Assembly (NCBI GenBank): GCA_963720775.1
Contig: CAVRGR010000002.1
Coordinates: forward strand, 186,001 to 250,000
DNA from: JAENVT01 sp963720775
Lineage (GTDB): Bacteria; Actinomycetota; Acidimicrobiia; Acidimicrobiales; Ilumatobacteraceae
Length of the DNA: 64,000 nt
Direction: 5' to 3'
The translations under genes and the position numbers were made by a program. The notes under the pieces were generated by a model. That model saw only the letters and a list, made by a program, of their open reading frames with translations, was not told where the DNA came from and searched no databases. Below, piece after piece: positions 17,658-26,101 of the stretch. Position 1 is the stretch's first letter. Every line of letters starts with the position of its first letter.

Positions 17658-18176
17658 GGCGCTTCGACCTCGATTCGAGCAGTTTCGTGAGCACGTTAGA
17701 GTCGACGGGCAGGCGGAAGTCGAGCAGGAGGAACTGCATGACCCGACGCCGCCGGCCTCGAGCCGATCGCGCCGCTGATCGGACTGGGCACCGGACCAAG
17801 AACGCGCGCCGTCGCTATTTCTGGAGACGACACGCCCGCCAAGTTCAAGGATGCCCGCGAAGCCGCCCATGCCGAGAGGTCGCGGATGGAGGCGGTGCAT
17901 CATCCGGCCGTGCTCGCAGCGGATCGCGATGATCCGGCTCGGCGAAGATGGCTGGGAACTCGTCACATCGGTGACGACGCCTCTTGTTATTAGTTTCGGT
18001 ACCTTCCACCCGGTTGGAACCCCCGCCCCGGCAAGGGGACTTCCTTTACCTGACGTCCAACCGGGCCGAACGGCCCTTGTGAATGGCCAGCTCGGGTACA
18101 CACAGTGACTGTTCGTGCACTCTGCGCCCGGCCGTACGCCCATCGGCGAGACCTCGTACGGCATCAAAGGAGAAGA
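17658..18176. other. intergenic stretch with degraded coding text
   Basis: No intact gene. The plus strand has two short protein-like pieces in different frames: one reads FKDAREAAHAERSRMEA (about 17838-17890) and another reads LGEDGWELVTSVTT (about 17938-17980), which recalls DUF4177-like domains. Neither has a start. An inverted repeat CCCGGTTGGA (18009-18018)/TCCAACCGGG (18056-18065) and a small hairpin GGGCC-GAAC-GGCCC (18063-18076) follow. Confidence 0.4.
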
Positions 18177-18554
18177 ATGAAGCTCAGCCTGGCAACCGCC
18201 CTTGCTTTGGGGCTCGTCACACTCACAGCGTCACCCGCCAGTGCTGAAGGTACCACGTACACCGCTACGTGTGACGCGCTCAGTGTCACGGCCCAGCCGG
18301 GGGAGAACGTTCACTTCGGCATCGATGACCAGCCGCCCTACGGCGTGATTGATGGCAACACGAACACCGTCGCCTTCCCTGCTTTGACCACGCATACCTA
18401 CACCATCCAGAACATAACCACGGGCGAATTCATCATCGGCAATGTTCCCGGTTGCGACAGCCCTGCGCCGGCTCCAGTAGCGCCCGCCGCCGAACCTCCC
18501 CGGTACGTGGCACCTTCGCCGTTTGCTGGCATGGAACTGATGCCGCCGTGGTGA
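18177..18554 (+). CDS. small secreted protein
   Basis: A 125-residue exported protein. Residues 1-22 (MKLSLATALALGLVTLTASP then ASA) form a standard signal peptide. The mature part has YTATCDALSVTAQPGENVHF, two cysteines and a Pro/Ala-rich C-terminus. GGAGAAGA lies right before the ATG at 18177. No family recognised. Confidence 0.75.
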   Translation: MKLSLATALALGLVTLTASPASAEGTTYTATCDALSVTAQPGENVHFGIDDQPPYGVIDGNTNTVAFPALTTHTYTIQNITTGEFIIGNVPGCDSPAPAPVAPAAEPPRYVAPSPFAGMELMPPW

Positions 18555-18607
18555 TCGCGTACCGACCTGTGCAGTCCTCCTCGTGCTCTGTAGTCGGCCT
18601 AGACCTT

Positions 18608-18685
18608 TTACCCGACGTTCGCCTGTAGCTCGCTGAGCACCTTGCGGACCTTCGCCCACGACGACGGCAGGTCGGCGAGGATCAG
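18608..18685 (-). pseudogene. C-terminal fragment of an unknown gene
   Basis: About 25 codons ending at a stop at 18608 read ELILADLPSSWAKVRKVLSE, which looks like a natural amphipathic C-terminus. Further upstream the frame enters the opposite-strand Pro/Thr-rich gene and loses natural composition. No start and no family. The junction near 18680 also removes the start of the plus-strand neighbour. Confidence 0.35.
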
Positions 18686-18697
18686 TTCCCTCCTCCA

Positions 18698-19513
18698 GTG
18701 CCACCGCCGCCTGGTCCTCCGCTTCCGCCCATGATGCCGACTCCGCCCGCAAAGCCGCGATGGTGGAAGCGGAAGGCGTGGCTTTTGCCAGTGTGGGCGT
18801 GGATTGTCGTCGGGATCATCGGCTTGGGCGCGGTCGGTGCCGCGACCGACAAGAAAGACAAGAACTCCGCTGCCAGCGATGCGACCGTTGCAACAACGAT
18901 CGGAGCACCTGATGCGACCGACTCGACCGATTCCGCAGCGACCAGCACGACAGCCGCTCCAACGACAACGGCCCTGCCGCCTACCACGCCTGCTCCCACC
19001 ACAACGGCGGCGCCAACCACAACGGTGCCGCCAACGACAACGACCACTACCGAGCCGGCCCCGACGACAACGGAACTGCCGTTCATCGACGACGGCGTCT
19101 ACATCGTCGGTAGCGAGATCCAACCAGGCGTCTATCGAGTTGGTTCCTACTGGGCGCGGCTCGACGCCAACCAAGAGATCATCGACAACGACATCACGTC
19201 AGGCTGCCCGACAATCATGGTTGTGCAGCCAACAGACGCCTTCGTCAAGATCACTGGGCAAGCGATCAGTGTTGACGCCGTGCCATCCTTCGATCCCACT
19301 CTCGCCAATTGCACGCAAGGCACGTACCTTGTCGGGCCGGATATCCAACCTGGAACCTACAAGGTGCTCCCCGAAGACGGCAACGCTTATTGGGCCCGGC
19401 TCGACGGAGCCTTGCAGACCATCGACAACGACATCGGCGACGGCCAACTCATCGTGATCGTCAAGAAGAGCGACTTCGCTCTGAAAGTGTCGGGAACACT
19501 CCAGCCGGCGTGA
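18698..19513 (+). CDS. membrane-anchored protein with duplicated GxYxVGxDIQPGxY domain
   Basis: A 271-residue protein: Pro-rich start, one membrane segment (about 28-48), a Thr/Pro/Ala linker (60-125), and two repeats of about 65 residues. Repeat 1 is GVYIVGSEIQPGVYRV...YWARLD; repeat 2 is GTYLVGPDIQPGTYKV...YWARLD, each followed by IDND and a valine-rich strand. I recognise this repeat from actinobacterial surface proteins of unknown function. No good ribosome binding site precedes the GTG at 18698, and the frame is open upstream (QFPPPV), so the true start may be lost at a breakpoint; ATG 18731 is an alternative. Confidence 0.7.
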   Translation: MPPPPGPPLPPMMPTPPAKPRWWKRKAWLLPVWAWIVVGIIGLGAVGAATDKKDKNSAASDATVATTIGAPDATDSTDSAATSTTAAPTTTALPPTTPAPTTTAAPTTTVPPTTTTTTEPAPTTTELPFIDDGVYIVGSEIQPGVYRVGSYWARLDANQEIIDNDITSGCPTIMVVQPTDAFVKITGQAISVDAVPSFDPTLANCTQGTYLVGPDIQPGTYKVLPEDGNAYWARLDGALQTIDNDIGDGQLIVIVKKSDFALKVSGTLQPA

Positions 19514-19597
19514 CATGTTCCGATTGGCCCGCGCTGAGCATCGACCCCACCGGCGTCTCGCTATCGGCACCTACCCAGCCACACCCACGGCGAGTTG

Positions 19598-19924
19598 CTA
19601 CCACCACGGTGCCGGCTGGAACTCGTCGAGCGGTGGCACTACGAACGAATGCGTGTTGTAACCGACGGAATTGGACTCCGTCTGGATCTTGAACGTCGAC
19701 CCGCGCCACGCGTCCAAGAGCCGGATGGTGAGCACGGTGTTCTTCGTGCCCGGGTAACACGACTCTGACCAGACCGGCCTGACCTGCATTCCGTCGGGCG
19801 TGATCACGGCGTCAACGAACATGTTGGCCTGCGGCGATGTGTCGGTTGCTCTGAAGTCTGCATCGACGTCCATCGCGAGTTGGATGACGGGCCAGCCCGT
19901 TCCGACACATGAGGCAATTCCCAT
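19598..19924 (-). CDS. hypothetical protein, probably 5'-truncated
   Basis: A 108-residue reading frame with natural composition (VIQLAMDVDADFRATD, FVDAVITPDGMQVRP, VGYNTHSFVVPPLDEFQPAP). No signal peptide or complete domain. The only nearby ATG (19924) is 12 bases from the divergent start of the next gene and has no ribosome binding site, so the front of the gene has probably been lost. Confidence 0.45.
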   Translation of the reverse strand: MGIASCVGTGWPVIQLAMDVDADFRATDTSPQANMFVDAVITPDGMQVRPVWSESCYPGTKNTVLTIRLLDAWRGSTFKIQTESNSVGYNTHSFVVPPLDEFQPAPWW

Positions 19925-19936
19925 ATATTGCCGCTC

Positions 19937-20650
19937 ATGGCAAACGACGACCACCGCATCGGAGCGAACCTCGTCAGACACTTCTCAGGTGACTCCATGA
20001 AGGACTTTGCGGACACAACTCTGCAGAACCTGCGAACGGACACCATCGCTTCTGACGCGGCCATCCGGCGAAATAGCCTTCTGATGATCGGGACGGCGAT
20101 CTTGTTTGAGCTTCTCGATCGAGCTCGGGTAAACGAACTCTCGATTCTCGGACTGAAGATTGACGGACCAGACTTCCTGCTAATCGCCACGCCAGTGCTC
20201 ATCTCCGCTTTCTTCAATCAGTCGCTCTACGCCTCGGCACAATGGTCCATTTCCTCGGACGCGTACAAGTGCGTCTTGCAGGCTCGTTATCCCGACCTGG
20301 TTCGGTCGAACGCGTGGTACGCAGTCGCACCGCCCGGGCGGAGCATCGTGACATTTTCTGATGCGCTCAGTGAGTTGAGCTCGGCCCGCCGGACGGCGAA
20401 GGTGCACTACGCGCTCAGCCTTGCCCTGTTCGCAACTCTTTGGATGGTGCCGGGCGGTTATGTCCTGGCGTGCTACTTCCGGTTGTTGAGGCATTTCGGG
20501 TTTGGCCATGCCGGCGTGTGGATGAGCTTTGCTGCATCCGCACTGCTCCTCGCCTTCGGTCTGACCGCGATCGGGTCCGGCCTGTCCGTGAGCAGCTCAG
20601 CTCCCGTCTTGCCCGAAGAGGGGAACGACCAAGGCATCAACGACGGCTAG
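19937..20650 (+). CDS. hypothetical membrane protein
   Basis: A 237-residue protein with several hydrophobic segments (about 45-60, 78-95, 150-175 and 190-215) and an N-terminal soluble part with RHFSGDSMKDFADTTLQNL. ATG at 19937 is preferred to an upstream TTG. No family recognised. It abuts a minus-strand fragment head to head. Confidence 0.6.
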   Translation: MANDDHRIGANLVRHFSGDSMKDFADTTLQNLRTDTIASDAAIRRNSLLMIGTAILFELLDRARVNELSILGLKIDGPDFLLIATPVLISAFFNQSLYASAQWSISSDAYKCVLQARYPDLVRSNAWYAVAPPGRSIVTFSDALSELSSARRTAKVHYALSLALFATLWMVPGGYVLACYFRLLRHFGFGHAGVWMSFAASALLLAFGLTAIGSGLSVSSSAPVLPEEGNDQGINDG

Positions 20651-20753
20651 GGACGTCGACCGCACACGCGATCACCACTAGCTGACGATCGCGTGTTCTG
20701 CTCGGTTCGCGTATTTCGGTGATGGCGCGGATCAACCAGGAGTTCGGGTGGGG

Positions 20754-21080
20754 TCAGAGCTGGACCGATGCTCGATGGGTGCCTTGTCGTCCCACGGCGA
20801 TGACGTAGTGATCCACGGATGCGGGAAGTTTGACGTAGAACGTCGCCGTGTGAGACTCGCCCCCGTGCCAGTCGCGAGACAGGTGCAAATTGCCGAACCC
20901 ACCATCGAACGTGCGAAAGTCCAATTCGCTGCCGTCAGAAAGTTCGATTCGAAGCAGAAGCGGATCCCAAGCCACCTCACCATCGGTTGCGTTATGGATC
21001 GTGATCTCTACGCTCACGTAACGCTCGCCCGGACCGAGCGCCTCCAACAAGCCGACGCGTTGTCCCAAGTCTCGGGCCAT
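20754..21080 (-). pseudogene. C-terminal part of a DUF4352-like protein
   Basis: About 108 codons: LGPGERYVSVEITIHNATDG, then LRIELSDGSELDF and a final strand near HYVIAVGRQG. This looks like the beta-sandwich (DUF4352-type) of exported lipoproteins, but there is no signal peptide and no N-terminal strand. The coding text stops making sense just upstream of 21080, where a plus-strand fragment begins. It is likely a truncated gene; the exact family is tentative. Confidence 0.5.
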
Positions 21081-21090
21081 CGCCGGACTC

Positions 21091-21360
21091 GTGGTCGGGA
21101 TCAGCGAGTGGCTCAACGATCTGGCCGAGCACATCGAGGAGCACTCTGAGAACGGCTGGGTGATGGGCACTGCCTACAGGGAGCTGGCGCTGAGGTATTC
21201 AGTGACGTCGGCGGTCGAGGACGGTGTGGACGATCCGTCGCCGAGACCGACACCGATCTGGATGCATCTCAAGAACGCGGCCGTCTTTCAAGCTGCGACG
21301 GTTCTTTCGACACGCCAGTTCATCCGTCTGCGACTGAGGAAGGTTTCGGGCCGGATGCTG
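21091..21360 (+). pseudogene. possible gene fragment
   Basis: About 90 plus-strand codons with natural composition (WLNDLAEHIEEHSENGWV, then PIWMHLKNAAVFQ and QFIRLRLRKVSG). The frame continues open into sequence antisense to the downstream fusion gene, where it reads as noise. Neither a proper start nor a proper end is visible, so it would be an internal fragment. No family assigned. Confidence 0.3.
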
Positions 21361-21557
21361 ACCCAGCTGGCATCACCTGCGTACTGCACCGCCCTCCGTC
21401 TGACTCGTCACGGCGAACCATCGTCGTCGGTGCGGCCAGAACAGTGGCACAGCGCCCACGTGGCGATCTCAGCAAGTCGACGCGTGCGGGCGGTGCGGTT
21501 TCGTGTGTCGCCGAACGTCGTGTCCATCACTCCGATCGCGGCAGTTCGGTGCGCGGC

Positions 21558-21956
21558 TCAGTTCAGGCCGAGAACCGTGCTGAGTGCGTCGTCGAGGGCC
21601 CAGATCTCTTCGACCGTGACGTGGCCGACTCGCTTGCCCAAGCGCTGGATGTCGACAGCTCCGAGTTGCTCGATGAGAACCCGTGTGAGAGCGCCTCCAA
21701 CCTCGATCTCGGGTCGGAACGACGCTGGTCGAGCGCTGCCTGATGTGGGTGCCACGGTCACGACCGACCGCGACAGCAGCTCGTCGGCTTCGAGCGTTGC
21801 GGCCCCTTCCACGAGCGAACGGCGTCGATTCAATCGCTCCGCCGAGGCGAGCAACGAGGAGCGGATCGCGTCAGAAAGTGTCAGGCCCGACGCCTGGAGT
21901 ATCCGAAGAGCCCGCTCGGCGTCATCATCGAGACGAACTGAGATTGCCTTGGCCAT
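21558..21956 (-). CDS. ribbon-helix-helix antitoxin fused to the C-terminal half of a MazF/PemK toxin
   Basis: A 132-residue hybrid. Residues 1-58 (KAISVRLDDDAERALRIL... to ATLEADE) are a ribbon-helix-helix antitoxin of the type that represses a toxin-antitoxin operon. Residues 60-131 (SRSVVTVAPTSGSARPASF, then GALTRVLIEQLGAVD and ALDDALSTVLGL) match the second half of MazF/PemK-family endoribonucleases. The toxin's N-terminal half, with its usual W/G-rich start, is absent. The simplest reading is a deletion from inside the antitoxin gene into the toxin gene that happened to keep the frame. The product can hardly be an active toxin but could still bind DNA. Confidence 0.75.
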   Translation of the reverse strand: MAKAISVRLDDDAERALRILQASGLTLSDAIRSSLLASAERLNRRRSLVEGAATLEADELLSRSVVTVAPTSGSARPASFRPEIEVGGALTRVLIEQLGAVDIQRLGKRVGHVTVEEIWALDDALSTVLGLN

Positions 21957-21972
21957 GCGCGCCTAGCGATGG

Positions 21973-22040
21973 CTCGCAATCGAAGCGTCTGATGACGGGC
22001 GCCCCCATGCGGGGCCTCAGCTCACAAACGCTGCAGCGAG
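21973..22040. repeat. nested palindromic element, copy B
   Basis: Second copy of the element at 6068-6149, in inverted orientation. Stems: CTCGC (21973-21977) with GCGAG (22036-22040); GCGTCTG (21985-21991) with CAAACGC (22025-22031, one mismatch); GCCCC (22001-22005) with GGGGC (22011-22015), loop CATGC. The shared core is ATGCGGGGCCTCAGC. It lies just upstream of the antitoxin-toxin fusion gene. Confidence 0.7.
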
Positions 22041-22180
22041 TAGCGCCGAGTGCCGATATGGATCGGGACTTCAACCCCGGCGACTACGTCGATCCCCGCA
22101 CACGCCGTCGATGCGAGGTGTGGCTGCTGTGCGGCGGCACGAGATTTCGTGACAATAACTCCTCGTCAGAGGGGAGTGAT

Positions 22181-22540
22181 GGTGAGTCGGCCTGTAAGCG
22201 GGATTCTGTGACGCCGGAGCGTCGGTGACCATCCCTCTAGGCGGCCTACCCGAGAGGTAGCCGGCGAACCGACTGGACGGGCAGTCCATCCTCTCTGCTT
22301 GGCCTTGCTCCGAATGGGGTTTGCCAGCCGTGCAGGTCGCCCTGCACGCTGGTGCGCTCTTACCGCACCGTTGCACCCTTACCTGTGACCAGCGAACTGG
22401 TCCATCGGCGGTCTCTCTCTGTTGCACTATCCGTCAGGTCGCCCCGACCTGGCTCGCGCCAGCACTCTGCCCTGTGGAGTCCCGACTTTCCTCGACACGG
22501 TCACCGAAGCGCCATGCCGCGGTCACCCGGCCGACTCACC
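22181..22540 (-). ncRNA. rnpB: RNase P RNA
   Basis: The RNA subunit of RNase P, which matures tRNA 5' ends. On the minus strand the 5' end GGTGAGTCGGCC (22529-22540) pairs over 12 bases with the 3' end GGCCGACTCACC (22181-22192), forming P1. The conserved 5' core GAGGAAAGTCGGGACTCC followed by ACAGGGCAG lies near 22470-22497, and the 3' core AATCCCGCTTACAGGCCGAC lies at 22187-22207. A TACACT hexamer (22551-22556, minus) 10 bases upstream is a candidate -10 box. It is isolated between coding genes, as is usual. Confidence 0.95.
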
Positions 22541-22564
22541 ATCGCCGGTCAGTGTACGAGCAGC

Positions 22565-23515
22565 TCAGCAGCTCGGGTTCATGTACTCGTAGACGAGCGA
22601 GTTGAGGCTCGGGGTTTCGAGGTTGAGCTTCAGCCGCGTGCCGTTCTCGTCGCCCTTGCCGACAACGATCTGAAGCGCAGCGAGCCCGCCGAACTGTGAG
22701 GGGATCGCGGTGACGGACGGGATGTCGGTCTGCTGCACCGGAGCTGCCGGTGCAGCGCCGCCGGAAGGACTGGCAATGTTCTGCAGCGTCGTGGTGGTGG
22801 CCGGTATGGTCGTGGGCGGCGAGGCCGGCTCGGCGTTGACTGCATCATTGAAGTTGACGAGGCCACCTGGTCGATTCGTGTTGATCGTGAGTGCCAGCAG
22901 TGCGGCGTGACGTGCCGAGCGAGCCGCGACCGTCATTGCCTGCTCGCGGAGCGCGGGCTCGGAGAACTGCACGACGAACGATTGGCACGTGGCCCCGGCC
23001 AAGAACTCGAGGCCGTGCGAGAAGTTGAGCATGTCGCGGCGCGGATCGTCGCTGGCGGCGACTGCTTTGGAGATGGCCGTGGCGCCGACACCTTTGGTGA
23101 TGCGGGCAACGACCGGGTTGACGATCGTGTCGTCGAACTTCGGGTTGCCGCATGTCCAGGCCGTGCCACCAGCGTCGGTGGTGAGCCTCTCGAAGAGCTT
23201 GGCATGGTCGGCGTGGTCGTCCCTGATGCGCTTGATGAGATCGTCGTACTTCGGGTCGAGCAGGTCGCTCTTGCCGATGATCTGGTCGTACACGGCGATC
23301 ATCGAATGCAGCATCGACGATGCGGTGCGCAGCAACGTGACGTTCGTGACCACTGCATCGGGCAGCGCCACCGTGGTGGGAACCGCGCCGACTCGTCCTA
23401 CTTCGCCGCGCGCGTGCTCGCCGCATGCACTGATCACCGCGGCGGCAGCGACGGTGAAGCCGCCGAGCCGCAGGATGTCGCGCCGGCCTAGCGCGCTGTT
23501 GTCGTGGCGGCTCAC
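22565..23515 (-). CDS. Tat-exported ferritin-like protein I
   Basis: A 316-residue protein. The twin-arginine signal is RRDILRLGGFTVAAAAV with a lipobox-like SACG (about 11-31). The body is helical, with histidines and glutamates spaced as in ferritin-like domains (LLRTASSMLHSMIAVYDQII, DDHADHAKLFERL, HGLEFLAGATCQSF). A Pro/Thr/Ala linker (about 235-270) leads to a small C-terminal domain ending in Cys. It is the distal gene of a pair with a homologue 4 bases upstream. Probably a periplasmic metal-binding or oxidative-stress protein. Confidence 0.72.
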   Translation of the reverse strand: MSRHDNSALGRRDILRLGGFTVAAAAVISACGEHARGEVGRVGAVPTTVALPDAVVTNVTLLRTASSMLHSMIAVYDQIIGKSDLLDPKYDDLIKRIRDDHADHAKLFERLTTDAGGTAWTCGNPKFDDTIVNPVVARITKGVGATAISKAVAASDDPRRDMLNFSHGLEFLAGATCQSFVVQFSEPALREQAMTVAARSARHAALLALTINTNRPGGLVNFNDAVNAEPASPPTTIPATTTTLQNIASPSGGAAPAAPVQQTDIPSVTAIPSQFGGLAALQIVVGKGDENGTRLKLNLETPSLNSLVYEYMNPSC

Positions 23516-23519
23516 GGCC

Positions 23520-24182
23520 TCACCCTTCCGCCGGCGCGAGGGCGTCGGCCTCTTTGTTCACGAACAGATCGTCGAGGTCGGTCGATCCGTTGAGGTAGGC
23601 GAGCACGGTTCCATGACGTGCTTCGACGATCAGGATCGAAGCGATCAGCGCCGCGCCGTCGGTTCCTTGGAGCTTGCCGATGATGTCTGTGTGAGTGGCC
23701 ACAGCTGTTGATTCGAGCCCGTACGCGGCATCGAGCACATCGGCCAGCTTGCCGCTGAACGAGGCCTTCAGCTCGTCGACGATGGGGTTGGCAACTTGCG
23801 GTGCCAGGCGACCGAGCGTTCCCGACAACGAAGCGGCGTACGCATCGTGCGATTCGCGAATCGTGGCGATGACGGCACGTTGCGCATCATCGAACAACCC
23901 GTCGGTGCCCAACGCCACGTCGTACAGCTGGCGTGCCGCGAGCTCGACCGTTTGGGCGAAACCCAGCAACGTGACGTCGGCGTCGGTCGGTCGCTTCGGG
24001 GGAGCGGTGGTGGTTGTGGCCGGGGTGGTGTCGGATGTCGAGGTCGATGGCGTGGTTGCACTGGCCCGACCACTGAGGAATGGGAGGAGGGAAATCGCTG
24101 CCCCGCCCAGACCGATTCCGAGGAGGCGACGGCGGATGAACGCCGTGTCGTCCGGTGCCGACTCCATCACATCGATGTCCAC
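23520..24182 (-). CDS. Tat-exported ferritin-like protein II (DUF4439-like)
   Basis: A 220-residue protein with twin-arginine signal RRRLLGIGLGGAAISLLPFL (17-36), a Thr-rich linker, and a four-helix ferritin-like domain: FAQTVELAARQLYDVAL, ESHDAYAASLSGTLG, and IVEARHGTVLAYL with E and H in metal-ligand positions. Adjacent, overlapping-scale spacing with the gene downstream suggests one operon and a joint extracytoplasmic role. Confidence 0.75.
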   Translation of the reverse strand: MDIDVMESAPDDTAFIRRRLLGIGLGGAAISLLPFLSGRASATTPSTSTSDTTPATTTTAPPKRPTDADVTLLGFAQTVELAARQLYDVALGTDGLFDDAQRAVIATIRESHDAYAASLSGTLGRLAPQVANPIVDELKASFSGKLADVLDAAYGLESTAVATHTDIIGKLQGTDGAALIASILIVEARHGTVLAYLNGSTDLDDLFVNKEADALAPAEG

Positions 24183-24245
24183 GAAGAAATCCTTTCGAGA
24201 TTGCTCACCCGTCAGCCTTCCTTGCCGAGGGTGAGCGGAGCAATT

Positions 24246-25691
24246 CTAGAAGTCGAGTGCCGACAGGTCTGGTATCCATCCTCGGGCACGCTCGACTGCC
24301 CTGGCCCACTGTTGCCGATCGAGCCGCCCGCTCGGCTCGACCACGAGCCGCGGATGCCAGGCAGCAGCAATGTCGTCGAACGACCCCCACACGCCAACGG
24401 CCAGACCGGCGAGGTACGCGGCGCCGATTGTGGTTGCTTCTGTCTCCCGCGACACCTCGATGGCCCTACCGGTGGTGTTTGCAAGGGCTTGGACGAACGT
24501 CGGGTTCTGGCTCATCCCGCCGTCGATGCGGATCGCTGCGATCGAGTCGCCGAAGTCGGCCTCCGCTGCCTCCAACAGGTCGGCACCGCGGTGGGCGATG
24601 CCTTCCAGCACGGCGCGTACCAGTTGCGGACGACCACTGCCGCGAGTGAGGCCGAGCAGAGTGCCTCGCGCCCCGTAGTCCCAGTGCGGTGTGCCCAGGC
24701 CCATCAGCGCGGGCACGTACACGACTCCATCGGTGTGATCGCACTGCGCGGCGACATCGTGGCTGTGAGCCGCGGAGTCGATCAGCCCGAGATCGTCGCG
24801 CAGCCATTCCACGTTGGTGCCCGCCGACAGCATGATCGCCTCCGCGCCCCACGTGCGCTCGCCGCCTCGGCTCCAGGCCACGATCGGGAACGTGCCGTTC
24901 TCACTTCGGCGGGCCGATACCGGGCCCGTCGGACCGACGCACACATCGAGCATGCCGCCTGTGCCGAAGGTGATCTTCGCCAGCCCAGGACGCACGCACC
25001 CTTGACCGACCAGGCTGGCTTGCTGGTCACCGATGAGCGCGGCGAGTGGCGGCGCACCCGGCAGCGCGGTTGCTTCGCCGAAGACTCCTGTCGAGTCGAT
25101 GACGGTGGGAAGCATGCCCATCGGCACATCGAGGGCCGAGCAGGCCTCGTCCGACCAAGACAACGAGTCGGCCGAGAGCAGGCCGGTGACGGCGGCATTC
25201 GAAGGATCGGTCACATGGACGGCGCCGCGTGACAACACCCACGCGACCCACGAGTCGACGGTTCCGAAGCAGAGGTCGCGGTCGCGGGCACCGGCAACGT
25301 TGTTCAACAACCAGGCGACCTTCGTAGCGGATTGATTGGGCGCAAGGGGCAAGCCGTGTTCGGTCTTGGCGTTGATGCAGTCGAACACGGTGCGTAGGTC
25401 TTGCCAGCCGAGCCCAGGCCCGATCGGCTCGCCGGTGCTGCGATCCCACACCAACGTCGAAGCTCGTTGGTTGGTGATGCCTACCGCTTCAACGGGCCCT
25501 GACGTGGCGAGGGATCTGGCCGCTACATCGAGCACGGCCTCGGCCATCGCCGCTCCATCGAACTCGACGAGCCCGGGAAATGGCGTCGACGGCGGGAAGG
25601 CGCGGTACTCGAGCCCGCGCACCGCGCCACCGCCGTCGACCACTGCGGCGCGCAGCCCGGATGTGCCGACATCGACGACAAGGGTGCTCAT
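24246..25691 (-). CDS. FGGY-family carbohydrate kinase, glycerol-kinase-like but with altered pocket
   Basis: A 481-residue kinase with N-terminal phosphate loop VVDVGTSGLRAAVVD (5-19), IGDQQASL (catalytic Asp), GTGGMLDVCVG, and C-terminal RIDGGMSQNPTFVQ. It resembles GlpK overall, but key glycerol contacts of E. coli GlpK differ: RE is R76-A77 here, and the tyrosine segment DPYFSGTK is replaced by NQSATK (119-124). The other kinase in this window (60293-61804) keeps all of these. The substrate may therefore be another polyol or a triose. It overlaps the upstream gene by 4 bases and closes a four-gene glycerol-phosphate operon. Confidence 0.82.
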   Translation of the reverse strand: MSTLVVDVGTSGLRAAVVDGGGAVRGLEYRAFPPSTPFPGLVEFDGAAMAEAVLDVAARSLATSGPVEAVGITNQRASTLVWDRSTGEPIGPGLGWQDLRTVFDCINAKTEHGLPLAPNQSATKVAWLLNNVAGARDRDLCFGTVDSWVAWVLSRGAVHVTDPSNAAVTGLLSADSLSWSDEACSALDVPMGMLPTVIDSTGVFGEATALPGAPPLAALIGDQQASLVGQGCVRPGLAKITFGTGGMLDVCVGPTGPVSARRSENGTFPIVAWSRGGERTWGAEAIMLSAGTNVEWLRDDLGLIDSAAHSHDVAAQCDHTDGVVYVPALMGLGTPHWDYGARGTLLGLTRGSGRPQLVRAVLEGIAHRGADLLEAAEADFGDSIAAIRIDGGMSQNPTFVQALANTTGRAIEVSRETEATTIGAAYLAGLAVGVWGSFDDIAAAWHPRLVVEPSGRLDRQQWARAVERARGWIPDLSALDF

Positions 25692-26101
25692 GACGAACCT
25701 CTGCTCGTGGAAGGAAGAAACCCGCGCCGCTGCAGCGCGCTGCCCAGGCCGCCGCCGATCAAGCCGGCCGCGGCGACGGCCGTGAGGTTGAACATGTCGG
25801 CCAGCCAGTGGATCTCGCTGCCGCGGATCGCGCGGATGACGATGAACACGGCCTGCGCGGCGACGTAGGTGCCGATGGCACAGACGATGCCGTGCTTGAG
25901 CGGCAACCGCGCCCGTTGCACCCAGGCGGCCACACCGGCACCGAGCACGAATCCCAGCAGTGCGGCGAGCGTGAGCAGTGACGCCAGCCCGGAGTGCTTG
26001 TGATCGTCGGCCACGATGCGCGCCGCGATCAGGAACGGGATGGCGAACACCAGCGCCACGCTTCCGCCTGCGCGTAGAGCGTTCCAGTCGAGGTTGGTCA
26101 C
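25688..26101 (-). CDS. small membrane protein (TIGR04086-like)
   Basis: A 137-residue protein with four hydrophobic segments (about 13-30, 40-62, 70-90, 103-121). The pattern recalls TIGR04086-type small membrane proteins; function unknown. The GTG at 26101 overlaps the flavoenzyme stop by 4 bases, and its own stop overlaps the kinase ATG by 4 bases, so it is firmly part of the operon. Confidence 0.65.
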   Translation of the reverse strand: MTNLDWNALRAGGSVALVFAIPFLIAARIVADDHKHSGLASLLTLAALLGFVLGAGVAAWVQRARLPLKHGIVCAIGTYVAAQAVFIVIRAIRGSEIHWLADMFNLTAVAAAGLIGGGLGSALQRRGFLPSTSRGSS

